Part shown: positions 53,654-60,962 of the stretch, one piece after another
How positions within the stretch are numbered: position 1 is the first letter of the stretch
Layout of the letters: each line of letters opens with the position of its first letter
Position numbers and translations under genes: made by a program
The notes under the pieces: model-generated
Told to the model about the DNA's origin: nothing
Databases searched by the model: none
What the model saw: the letters and a program-made list of their open reading frames with translations, nothing else
Assembly (NCBI RefSeq): GCF_030812475.1
Contig: NZ_JAUSSR010000007.1
Span: 248,001 to 312,000, forward strand
Reading direction: 5' to 3'
DNA length: 64,000 nucleotides
Source of the DNA: Pseudomonas lini
Lineage (GTDB): Bacteria > Pseudomonadota > Gammaproteobacteria > Pseudomonadales > Pseudomonadaceae

Positions 53654-54685
53654 ATGCTGCGTCCGTTACTGGACCCGTACCGGCGCTATCGCCACGCCAG
53701 ACTGATCCACGCGGTGCGCGTATCGCTTGGGTTGCTGGCCACGATCCTGCTGACCACCGGCATCAACCTGCCCCATGGTGAGTGGGCGTCGGTGACGATG
53801 CTGGTGGTGATCGGCGGCTTGCAGCATCACGGCAACATCGGCAAAAAGGCCGCCGAGCGCGCCATCGGTACCTTGATCGGCGCCGCTGTCGGTCTGGCGC
53901 TGGTGGCGCAAGAGGCCTGGCTCGGAATGCCATGGCTGACCTATTTCGAGATGGCCGTGGTGTGCGGGTTTTTCTCGTACCACGCCATCGGCAAGGGCGG
54001 CTACACCGCGCTGCTGTCGGCGATCACCGTGTTCATCGTCGCCGGCCACGGCGACAATCCGGTCACCGACGGGTTGTGGCGCGGGGTCGATATCCTGATC
54101 GGCATTGCCCTGGCTCTGGCGTTTTCCTTCGCCCTGCCGCTGTACGCGGTTTACTCCTGGCGCTACAACCTGGCCGACGCCTTGCGCGACTGCGCGGCGA
54201 TCCACGCACGCATCATCAATGGCCAGTCGGTCAGCGATGACGAATACCACAAGGTTATGGGCCGCTTGAACACGGTGATGGTGCAACTGCGCTCGCTGAT
54301 GCCGTCGGTGTCCAAGGAAGTGAAGATTTCCATGACCGAACTCGATGCCATCCAGCGCCATCTGCGCCTGTGCATCAGCACCCTGGAGATCCTCGGCAAC
54401 ACCCGGCCGGATGCCAACGACCCCGTGGCCATGGCCAATCTGCAAGCGACGCTCAAAGCCGAGCATCGGCTGGTTCGGGTGCAGTTGATCGGCATGGCCC
54501 GGGCGTTGAAATCCGGTGCTACCCAGCGCCTCAGCCGGCCCGCCGAACTGCCGACCGATGCCAGCCTGGATGCCCCGGTCTATACCTCGCTGGACGGCTA
54601 CCGGTTGCTGAACCGCCAACTGGCCGCCAACATCGGCCAGATGCGCCAGCGCCTGGCCAAGACCGCACCGCGCTGGAACATCTGA
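53654..54685 (+). CDS. FUSC-family membrane protein
   Basis: A 343-residue protein with six predicted helices in residues about 20-175 (LIHAVRVSLGLLATILLTTG and later hydrophobic runs) and a cytoplasmic helical C-terminus, as in FUSC/YccS-like proteins and aromatic-acid exporters. The ATG at 53654 has no good ribosome site; 45 bases upstream a CTG at 53609 follows GAGGAG at ideal spacing and would add 15 residues (STFRANRLPLLLRR). The gene follows GapN at 56 bases or less and may share its transcript. Confidence 0.82.
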   Translation: MLRPLLDPYRRYRHARLIHAVRVSLGLLATILLTTGINLPHGEWASVTMLVVIGGLQHHGNIGKKAAERAIGTLIGAAVGLALVAQEAWLGMPWLTYFEMAVVCGFFSYHAIGKGGYTALLSAITVFIVAGHGDNPVTDGLWRGVDILIGIALALAFSFALPLYAVYSWRYNLADALRDCAAIHARIINGQSVSDDEYHKVMGRLNTVMVQLRSLMPSVSKEVKISMTELDAIQRHLRLCISTLEILGNTRPDANDPVAMANLQATLKAEHRLVRVQLIGMARALKSGATQRLSRPAELPTDASLDAPVYTSLDGYRLLNRQLAANIGQMRQRLAKTAPRWNI

Positions 54686-54692
54686 CGCCGGT

Positions 54693-55586
54693 TCATGGCG
54701 TGACCGTGCACCGCCATTTCAGGGTCCAGCCCTGCTGCATGCCGGCAGCCGCCAGCAGAATCGCGGCGACACCCAGCCATTGCAGGGGCTCCAGGCGATG
54801 GCCGAAGGCAAACCAGTCGACGAAGATCGCCGCAATCGGGTAGATGAACGACAGCGCACCGGTCAGTGCCGTCGGCAGTTTTTGAATGGCGCCGTACAGC
54901 AGTACATACATCACGCCGGTGTGGACGATGCCCAGGGTCACCAGGCTGGCCCAGGCGCTCGGTGCTTGCGGCAGCGCCGAGAAGTGCGCGAACGGCGCGA
55001 GCAGCAGCACGCCGGTGCTGACCTGGACCAGCGCGATCAGATGCGGCGGTGTACCGGTCAGGCGCTTGATGATCAGCGCGGCAATCGCATAAAGGAACGC
55101 AGCGCCCAGCGCCAGGGCGATGCCAACCAGGTAATCATTGCCGCTTCCACCCTGGTCGCCGTGGGCGCTGACGATCGCCAGCATCCCCAAAAACGAGATG
55201 CCCAGCCAGAACAGTTTCTGCAGGGTGATTTTCTCATTGAGAAATAGCGCAGCCAACCCCACCAGCATGAACGGCTGAACGTTGTACACCGCAGTACCGA
55301 TGGCGATCGAGGCGCGGGAGTAAGACGCGAACAGCAATACCCAGTTGCCGACAATCGCCACGCCGCTGAGCACGGCCAGCAGGAAGGTGGTGCGGGTCAG
55401 GATGCCGGGGCGCAGGAAGCCGAATGCCGCGCAAATCAGCAGCAAGGTGCCGGCGCCGAACAGGCAGCGCCAGAACACCACGTCCAGCACCGGCTGCCCG
55501 GAAACCAGCACGAACCAGCCGATGGTCCCGGAAATCAGCATGGCGGCGGTCATCTCGAATGACCCGTGACGAATTGACTTGTCCAT
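54693..55586 (-). CDS. EamA/DMT-family transporter
   Basis: A 297-residue ten-helix drug/metabolite transporter with two EamA repeats. Blocks such as SYSRASIAIGTAVYNVQPFMLV and SFIYPIAAIFVDWFAFGHRL are typical. The ATG at 55586 is 7 bases after AGGAG; the adjoining ATG at 55589 is also possible. It is divergent from a Lrp-type regulator, which is a common arrangement for amino-acid exporters regulated by Lrp homologues. Confidence 0.88.
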   Translation of the reverse strand: MDKSIRHGSFEMTAAMLISGTIGWFVLVSGQPVLDVVFWRCLFGAGTLLLICAAFGFLRPGILTRTTFLLAVLSGVAIVGNWVLLFASYSRASIAIGTAVYNVQPFMLVGLAALFLNEKITLQKLFWLGISFLGMLAIVSAHGDQGGSGNDYLVGIALALGAAFLYAIAALIIKRLTGTPPHLIALVQVSTGVLLLAPFAHFSALPQAPSAWASLVTLGIVHTGVMYVLLYGAIQKLPTALTGALSFIYPIAAIFVDWFAFGHRLEPLQWLGVAAILLAAAGMQQGWTLKWRCTVTP

Positions 55587-55722
55587 CATCAGACTCCTGT
55601 GTTTGAGCCCAAAGTATGCCAATCCGCCGGGGGGCTTCTCCAGCGCAAAAATCAGGCTAAACTCGGTATCTGCCTTTTTTATCAAGGCGGTTCCGATTAA
55701 TTGCCTAATCGAGGATTTCGCC

Positions 55723-56163
55723 ATGACCGACGACATCGACCAGGTGCTGATTACGGCCTTGATGGAGGATTCGCGGCGCTCACTCAAGGCTCTGGCCAAT
55801 ATCAGCGGGCTGTCCTCGCCCAGTGTTGCCGAGCGCTTGCGCCGTCTTGAGGAACGGGGGGTGCTCAAGGGCTATACCGTCGAGATCGATCCACGGTGCT
55901 TTGGTTATCAGTTGCAGGCGATCGTCCGTATCCGCCCGCTGCCGGGGCAGTTGCAGGAGGTGGAGCGGCAGATCCAGGCGATCACCGAGTTCACCGAGTG
56001 CGACAAAGTCACTGGCGACGACTGCTTCATCGCCCGCCTGCATGTGCGCTCGATGGAACAACTGGACACCCTCCTCGACCGCCTCAATACCCACGCCGAA
56101 ACCAACACCGCGATCGTCAAGAAGACCCCGGTCAAGCGGCGGTTGCCGCCGATGGCGTTCTGA
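55723..56163 (+). CDS. Lrp/AsnC-family regulator
   Basis: A 146-residue regulator with a helix-turn-helix (residues 5-60, LITALMEDSRRSLKALANIS then SVAERLRRLEERG) and an AsnC ligand domain (RIRPLPGQLQEVERQI, VTGDDCFIARLHV). The ATG at 55723 gives the usual N-terminus; an upstream start at 55579 lies over the promoter region. Probably controls the divergent EamA gene. Confidence 0.9.
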   Translation: MTDDIDQVLITALMEDSRRSLKALANISGLSSPSVAERLRRLEERGVLKGYTVEIDPRCFGYQLQAIVRIRPLPGQLQEVERQIQAITEFTECDKVTGDDCFIARLHVRSMEQLDTLLDRLNTHAETNTAIVKKTPVKRRLPPMAF

Positions 56164-56199
56164 GATTTGGCAGGGTTTTTGATCGTGTACATATCCATT

Positions 56200-56450
56200 G
56201 CTGCGGTAACGGCCACCTAGGGTTCCGCTCTTACAGCGGGTCACTTGGAAAAACGGAACGCCGCCCGACCCCAAGTAACCAAGCGCTCTTGTCCCTGTCG
56301 TTCGGTGCCTCGCTAGTGCTCGGCATGCCCTCGAGGGGGCGTGCACCGCCAAAGCAAAAGCAAAAGCGAGGCGGCCTACTGGCCGACCTGGCTTTCTAAT
56401 CCGCACGCAATCCAACTGTAGGAGCTGGCTTGCCAGCGAAGGCGTCCCGA
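56200..56450. repeat. Dispersed intergenic repeat with single REP unit
   Basis: The 460-base gap between lrp and the Bax-inhibitor gene contains a GC-rich stretch (56200-56400) with CCGACCCCAAGTAACCAAG and GCCTCGCTAGTGCTCGGCAT, a type of sequence I recall as recurrent between genes of fluorescent pseudomonads; only one copy is visible here. A single REP half (CTGTAGGAGCTGGCTTGCCA) follows at 56416-56450. Confidence 0.55.
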
Positions 56451-56580
56451 CAGCCAACCCATCCATTTCGACCGTACGCAATCCCCTCTGCCACAGGCTG
56501 CAATCTTCTGCCTCTACATTAACCGTTCCTCAGTACAAGCTTTCGCCCTGGCCCCCGCATCACTCTATAAAACCCAATAA

Positions 56581-56606
56581 AAAAAACCCGCCGAAGCGGG
56601 TTTTTT
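56581..56606 (-). terminator. Rho-independent terminator (works on both strands)
   Basis: AAAAAACCCGC then CGAA then GCGGGTTTTTT, a perfect 11-bp stem including its A/T runs. It is 17 bases past the stop of the Bax-inhibitor gene. Confidence 0.92.
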
Positions 56607-56622
56607 TACTCAACGCCAGCGA

Positions 56623-57294
56623 TCAATCATCGCGGCTCATGATGCCGAAGATCTGCAACAAGCTGACGAACAGGTTGTAGATCGATACATACAGGCTGAT
56701 GGTCGCCATGATGTAGTTACGCTCGCCGCCGTGGATGATGGCGCTGGTCTGGAACAGAATGCAGACCGAGGAGAACAGCACGAAACCTGCGCTGATCGCC
56801 AGTTGCAGGCCGCTGATCTGGAAGAAGAAGCTGGCAACCACCGCACCCAGCAACACGAAGAAACCCGCAGTGATGAAGCCACTGAGGAAACTCATGTCCT
56901 TGCGGGAGATCAGTACATAGGCCGACAGGCCGCCGAACACCAGCGCGGTCATCGCGAAGGCCGAGCTCACGACTTCCGCCCCGCCCTGCATGCCCAGGTA
57001 ACGGTTGAGGATCGGGCCGAGCAGGAAACCCATGAAACCGGTCAGGGCAAATGCCGACACCAGGCCCCAGGCGGAATCACGGAGCTTGTTGGTCAGGAAG
57101 AAAAGGCCGTAGAAACCGATCAGCACCACGAAAATGTTCGGGTAGCCGACCCGCATCTGCTGGGCGACATACGCCATCACGCCGCTGAATGCGAGCGTGA
57201 GGGCGAGTAAGCCGTAAGTGTTGCGCAGGACGCGGCTAACCTCTAGCTGCTCAGCCTGCACGCTGTTATTAACTGCGTAATCCTGTTCGCGCAT
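56623..57294 (-). CDS. Bax inhibitor-1/YccA-family membrane protein
   Basis: A 223-residue protein with seven membrane helices. The pattern RVLRNTYGLLALTLAFSGVMA and the final ISLYVSIYNLFVSLLQIFG is that of YccA/YbhL proteins. In E. coli YccA inhibits FtsH; ion-channel activity is also proposed. Acidic residues typical of the pore end are in the final DD. It reads into a strong terminator. Confidence 0.92.
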   Translation of the reverse strand: MREQDYAVNNSVQAEQLEVSRVLRNTYGLLALTLAFSGVMAYVAQQMRVGYPNIFVVLIGFYGLFFLTNKLRDSAWGLVSAFALTGFMGFLLGPILNRYLGMQGGAEVVSSAFAMTALVFGGLSAYVLISRKDMSFLSGFITAGFFVLLGAVVASFFFQISGLQLAISAGFVLFSSVCILFQTSAIIHGGERNYIMATISLYVSIYNLFVSLLQIFGIMSRDD

Positions 57295-57371
57295 GGCGAC
57301 ACTCCTGTTGGTTTGAAACGTTCAGTCGCAAAGATCATAACAGACGTGCTGTAACAAGCTACGTAGAGAGT

Positions 57372-57399
57372 TTGACAGTGTGTTTCATTCAGGTATTAT
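57372..57399 (+). promoter_or_regulatory. Sigma-70 promoter of tRNA-Ser
   Basis: TTGACA (57372-57377) and TATTAT (57394-57399) with 16 bases between, ending 18 bases before the tRNA. A GC-rich discriminator (GGCGCCCGC) follows, as in stringently controlled stable-RNA promoters. Confidence 0.85.
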
Positions 57400-57417
57400 G
57401 GCGCCCGCAACGCAAAC

Positions 57418-57505
57418 GGAGGTGTGGCCGAGTGGTTTAAGGCAACGGTCTTGAAAACCGTCGACTGTAACAGGTCCATGAGTTCGAATCCCATCGCCTC
57501 CGCCA
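57418..57505 (+). tRNA. tRNA-Ser (anticodon TGA)
   Basis: An 88-base class II tRNA. The acceptor stem GGAGGTG pairs with CGCCTCC, followed by the discriminator G and an encoded CCA. The anticodon loop contains TGA at 57452-57454, the variable arm is long, and the T arm is AGTTCGAATCC. tRNA-Ser genes are common integration sites, and the sequence to the right changes character. Confidence 0.97.
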
Positions 57506-57512
57506 TCTTTAT

Positions 57513-57546
57513 ACGACAAAGCCCTGATTTTTCAGGGCTTTGTCGT
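57513..57546 (+). terminator. Terminator after tRNA-Ser
   Basis: Perfect 15-bp stem (ACGACAAAGCCCTGA and its complement) with a TTTT loop, followed by TTCT. Starts 7 bases after the tRNA 3' end. Confidence 0.92.
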
Positions 57547-57582
57547 TTCTGGGGTTTGGCAAAAATCCGACCACACCCGAAG

Positions 57583-57619
57583 CGTTACAAAACTTTTCGG
57601 GTGCCGTTACAAAACTTTC
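57583..57619. repeat. Paired direct repeat CGTTACAAAACTTT
   Basis: Two copies of CGTTACAAAACTTT lie 22 bases apart (57583 and 57605), that is two helical turns, between the tRNA and the first island gene. Such spacing suits cooperative protein binding, for instance arm-type integrase or repressor sites (inference). Confidence 0.6.
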
Positions 57620-57714
57620 CTGTTTTTCCCGCCTTTCGGCATCCTTGCCAACACCCTTGACCACCATCCAAGAAAACCCTGCTGCTACGCTGAAAAATCC
57701 ACGGAGGATTCACG

Positions 57715-57924
57715 ATGCCAAACTCAGACCTGCTGCCTTCCCTGCTATTCAAGATCAACGAAAACCAGCTCGCCCTTGAGGCTGCCATCATGGAGCTTTC
57801 GAACTGGGTGGAACAACGCGGATCAGCCGAGGTCGCCGACAACGTCCGCGGGGCTCTGGACACAATCGACCGCAATGAGGAGTTCATCAAGATGACACTC
57901 GCGGTGCTCATGACACCTGAGTGA
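57715..57924 (+). CDS. Small hypothetical helical protein (intact copy)
   Basis: A 69-residue acidic, probably helical protein (LLFKINENQLALEAAIMELS, then GALDTIDRNEEFIKMTLAVL). The ATG follows GGAGG. I do not recognise a family. Its 5' leader and first 36 codons are duplicated at 60830-60954, where the copy is broken, which supports this one being a real gene. Confidence 0.65.
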   Translation: MPNSDLLPSLLFKINENQLALEAAIMELSNWVEQRGSAEVADNVRGALDTIDRNEEFIKMTLAVLMTPE

Positions 57925-58235
57925 TTCCCCCGTCTCCAGTTCTAGACCCCTAAGTCGTCCTGCTGAGCGGGACCTGTAACAAGCTGAGTGAAGCTGGCCC
58001 AATGACGGATTGGAACGTCTAATCCTGAGGGCCTTATAAATAAAGGCTTTCAGAGAATCTGTTTTTGCAGCGTACCTCTTTCGTACCACCGGCCGCACAT
58101 TGCCAGCTGCCATCAGCAAATCTTTTCGCCAGTGACTGTCGCTCCCATCCAGATAACACCGACAATGGCACTTTAAAATCTCCCTAAACCTAGTGATGAT
58201 GCTGACCTGGGATTACTTTGGCTAGAGGACTAATG

Positions 58236-58886
58236 ATGTCTAGAGATTATAGCCCACCTGTTTTTGAAGCAGAGCGCTTCCATTGTCCGCTTTCAAGCTG
58301 CGGTGCTTTTGCTCAGATGAGCTGGCTACGGTTAAATAACGAAATTTATACAGCAGAGTGCGCGAGTTGCAATGCAAAATCGATTTGGCGCAAAACCATC
58401 AGGCAAAACGGGTTAGGCTTCGTAAACCATGGAGCATTGCTCTATCCCGTCGCGACGCAGGCTCCGCATCAGCACCCCGATCTACCCGAGCACATTCAAT
58501 CCGACTTCGAAGAGGCGCGTCTGATCTGTGCCCAATCCCCCCGCGCCGCCGCGGCCTTACTTCGATTGTGTGTACAAAAGTTATGCAACCATCTGCTAGA
58601 AAAAGAAGGTGACATCAACACTCAAATCGGAGAGCTCGTGAAGAAAGGGTTACCGGTAAAGGTGCAGAAGGCCTTGGATTCGGTACGGGTGATTGGTAAT
58701 GAATCAGTACATCCCGGCACGATGGATTTAAATGATACTCCTGAGCTCGCGCTAGGTTTATTCCGCCTAGTGAATCTAATCGTACAAAATTGCGTAACCG
58801 ACCCAAACGAAGCCGACGAGATTTTTGACTCGCTTCCAGCTAACAAACTGAAGGGCATCGAAAATAGAGATAAGGCTCCAAAATAG
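58236..58886 (+). CDS. Zinc-ribbon DUF4145 protein
   Basis: A 216-residue protein. The N-terminus has a zinc-ribbon pattern Cys17-x4-Cys22 and Cys42-x2-Cys45. The C-terminal half matches DUF4145: FEEARLICAQSPRAAAALLR, LEKEGDINTQIGELVKKGL, and IGNESVHPGTMDLNDTPELA. DUF4145 appears as a stand-alone protein and as part of restriction endonucleases, and is often found in defence regions. The ATG at 58236 is 6 bases after AGAGGA. Codon use is AT-richer than the core genes. A strong terminator follows. Confidence 0.82.
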   Translation: MSRDYSPPVFEAERFHCPLSSCGAFAQMSWLRLNNEIYTAECASCNAKSIWRKTIRQNGLGFVNHGALLYPVATQAPHQHPDLPEHIQSDFEEARLICAQSPRAAAALLRLCVQKLCNHLLEKEGDINTQIGELVKKGLPVKVQKALDSVRVIGNESVHPGTMDLNDTPELALGLFRLVNLIVQNCVTDPNEADEIFDSLPANKLKGIENRDKAPK

Positions 58887-58932
58887 CTGATCATAGCTAC
58901 ACGCCGATCGTGTTGGAGTACTAAAGAAAAAA

Positions 58933-58972
58933 AAAGCCCTACAGCCCCGCAAATAAGGGGCTGTAGGGCTTT
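58933..58972. terminator. Bidirectional terminator
   Basis: A perfect 16-bp stem (AAAGCCCTACAGCCCC and its complement) with an 8-base loop, flanked by A and T runs. It follows the DUF4145 gene by 46 bases. Confidence 0.92.
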
Positions 58973-59086
58973 CTTGACAGAGGTTATTGTTCATTTGGCA
59001 TTAAATGGCATTGGTTGGCGTACGATTTGCCCTTTTTGCCGCATAGAATTTCAATTCGATACCTCCCACTCGCTCGATATGTGAAT

Positions 59087-59137
59087 AGGGATTCGAACCC
59101 CTTCGCGGCCCTGAATCTGCCCTAATTTTGCCCTAAA
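59087..59137. other. tRNA T-arm-like remnant plus paired GCCCTAA motif
   Basis: Read on the minus strand, 59087-59102 gives AGGGGTTCGAATCCCT, a perfect T arm, but no complete tRNA can be folded around it. Next to it, 59111-59137 carries GCCCTAATTTTGCCCTAA, two heptamers with a 4-base spacer, which returns at 63135-63161. This may be an old attachment site of an integrated element (inference). The rest of the 58973-59249 gap shows no gene. Confidence 0.5.
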
Positions 59138-59249
59138 CCTTTCCCGCATCAGAGAGAAATTCTCGATAGGCTGCTATCAGCCAAAGGCGGACGGTCGTGA
59201 CCGACAATCCTCGGCCAGTCCCGGTCGTTCGCGATTGGTCGCTCCAGTA

Positions 59250-60074
59250 TCAGTGTGTTCTTGGTCTCGCGAGCAACAGTTCTCTATCTGCCAGGTCGTT
59301 TAGTACATGCATTTTCCTGTGACAGTTGGGGCACAGTGCGACAGTGTTTTCCACCGTATCTGCCCCGCCATTCACAAGCCATTCGATGTGGTGAGTCTCC
59401 AGATAAGGTGCCCCGTTTTTCTTGTTAAAGGGTGCAGTCTCTTGGCAAAGGTTGCATCGGCCCTTAGCCCTGCGTTTGGCATATTCCGCCACCCAGAATG
59501 AGCGCTGATGCTGTGTAACGTTGGTACTGCGTCTACCGACTTTGGTCCGCCCTTGTCGCCGAGCAAGCTCCTCTACCTGGGCGTCACTTAGTTTGCGAGC
59601 TTGCTTTTCTTTTACCTGGTTTAGCTTCTTGAGAGTGGCATCTGAAATTGCCGGCTGATCACCTGATTTAAGGCGCAGCGGGAAAATCCAAACGAAACGC
59701 TCCTGATTTTCTACATCGTACTGCTTCTCTTGATATGGAGCATCGGCCAGCTCCACCTCACCAATGTAGGTATAGGTTTTTTCGGTAAAGACTTCGAACA
59801 GGTGCACGGCCACCCCATTGGTGGGTGACTCATTTAGCGTCCTGTTTTGTTTGAACTCAAGCGACTGGTTACCAACCTGGCCCATGCCAGTGTAGTGCAG
59901 CACGTCATCAACCCAGCGGTCGTCATAAATTGTCGCGACATGATTCGAAACGATAACCAGGGTGTTGGTCCTATTCGAGCGGCGCATTCCACCCTGAGTA
60001 CTACACAGAAACAAGGTAGTCAGTTCGTCATTGTTAAGGTTCGAACCATGGCTTGGGGAAATGAAGTTATCCAT
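59250..60074 (-). CDS. SRA-like/HNH nuclease, putative modification-dependent (type IV) restriction enzyme
   Basis: A 274-residue protein. Residues about 20-150 resemble an SRA/YDG-type modified-base-binding domain: IYDDRWVDDVLHYTGMGQ, KQNRTLNESPTNGVAVHLFE, then YTYIGEVELADAPYQEKQYD and FVWIFPLRL. A charged helical linker follows (about 155-205). The C-terminus is a zinc-stabilised HNH nuclease: Cys207-x2-Cys210, His228-His229, Asn243, Cys248-x2-Cys251, His252 and His256. The ATG at 60074 lies inside the last codons of the NUDIX gene, an 8-base overlap. Domain order matches SRA-HNH type IV enzymes that cut DNA with modified cytosine. The SRA assignment is by motif pattern and moderately sure. 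Confidence 0.8.
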   Translation of the reverse strand: MDNFISPSHGSNLNNDELTTLFLCSTQGGMRRSNRTNTLVIVSNHVATIYDDRWVDDVLHYTGMGQVGNQSLEFKQNRTLNESPTNGVAVHLFEVFTEKTYTYIGEVELADAPYQEKQYDVENQERFVWIFPLRLKSGDQPAISDATLKKLNQVKEKQARKLSDAQVEELARRQGRTKVGRRSTNVTQHQRSFWVAEYAKRRAKGRCNLCQETAPFNKKNGAPYLETHHIEWLVNGGADTVENTVALCPNCHRKMHVLNDLADRELLLARPRTH

Positions 60075-60456
60075 ACTTTCGGACGATCTCCTCGGCAATC
60101 GGGATGTCGGCAGGAGCAAGGTCGTATCGCAGAAGGTCTTGAGGCACCACCCACTCAAACTGGTCATGAACCTGCAAGGTGAACTGCGTGGACTGCAAGC
60201 TGACCATGATGGCAATCAGTTCGATGGTACCGCCGGGGTAGGTGTACACAGTGGTGGTGAGGATCTCGCCGGCATTTGACTCGACACCTAGCTCCTCACG
60301 TAACTCGCGAGTGATGCAATCCTCTGGAGTTTCAAGGTGTTCGAGCTTGCCGCCTGGAAACTCCCACATACCCGCCAGCTTCTCGCCTGGAGCCCTACGT
60401 GTGATGAGTACTTTTCCATCTAGATGAACCACCGCGGCAGCCACTGGGCTCTTCAT
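60067..60456 (-). CDS. NUDIX hydrolase, MutT/NudG-like
   Basis: A 129-residue NUDIX protein. The box G-x5-E-x7-R-E-U-x-E-E-x-G-U is complete at residues 36-58 (Gly36, Glu42, Arg50, Glu51, Glu54, Glu55, Gly57). Size and the EFPGGKLE context match MutT and NudG, the latter a CTP/dCTP pyrophosphohydrolase that takes 5-substituted dCTP. The ATG at 60456 follows AGGAG. It overlaps the nuclease gene by 8 bases and so forms a two-gene operon with it. Confidence 0.88.
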   Translation of the reverse strand: MKSPVAAAVVHLDGKVLITRRAPGEKLAGMWEFPGGKLEHLETPEDCITRELREELGVESNAGEILTTTVYTYPGGTIELIAIMVSLQSTQFTLQVHDQFEWVVPQDLLRYDLAPADIPIAEEIVRKYG

Positions 60457-60577
60457 GGCGCTACTCCTATGGCTTACTCCGTGAGATCCACAGATTCAAT
60501 CGCTCGTCATCCTATCTGATTTAAACATTGCATAATATTAAGTCGACTGGCTACTTTTCAAGGTCCGCTAAGGATCT

Positions 60578-60737
60578 AGGCTGTGTGAAAACGTTTTAGA
60601 GCACGTTTGAAAGTCAGAACCGGTACGAAAATCGCGCTCCTACGCAAATTTCAGCTCTGCTGATTAACCACCAAGCGCTGGCAGATTTTACGTAGCAACG
60701 CAGACTTCAAAACAGTGCATGCGTTTTCACACAGCCT
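60578..60737. mobile_element. MITE-like element
   Basis: Perfect 16-bp terminal inverted repeats AGGCTGTGTGAAAACG and CGTTTTCACACAGCCT bound a 160-base sequence without a coding frame. GGATC lies one base outside the left end and directly outside the right end, a possible target duplication. The end sequence resembles those of some transposases' IS, so it is probably a non-autonomous derivative. It sits between the NUDIX promoter and the broken gene copy. Confidence 0.78.
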
Positions 60738-60829
60738 GGATCGATTGCGGACCTCAGGGAGACCTTGAAAACGCCATCTGCACAGACCATCGCTGCGTTG
60801 CGTTGATTTTCAACTGCTAAGCCGAACTC

Positions 60830-60954
60830 TCCACGGAGGATCCGCGATGCCAAACTGAGACCTGCACCCTTCCCTGCTATTCAAGATCAACGAAAACCAG
60901 CTCGCCCTTGAGGCTGCCATCTTGGAGCTTTCAAACTGGGTGGAGCAACGCGGA
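60830..60954 (+). pseudogene. Truncated, nonsense-mutated copy of the 57715-57924 gene
   Basis: About 125 bases match 57698-57822 with eight differences by my count, including the ribosome site and ATG (60847). Codon 4 is TGA instead of TCA, and the similarity ends abruptly after codon 36, at the end of the converging secreted-protein gene. It is a dead partial duplicate. Confidence 0.88.
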
Positions 60955-60962
60955 GAATTCTC

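Noticed and set aside
57823..58119. A 98-codon minus-strand frame with a Lys/Arg-rich start, considered as an integrase tail
   Set aside because: No tyrosine-recombinase motif, and it overlaps the small gene at 57715-57924 on the other strand.
59087..59102. A complete tRNA around the T-arm-like sequence
   Set aside because: No acceptor, D or anticodon arms can be formed in either flank.
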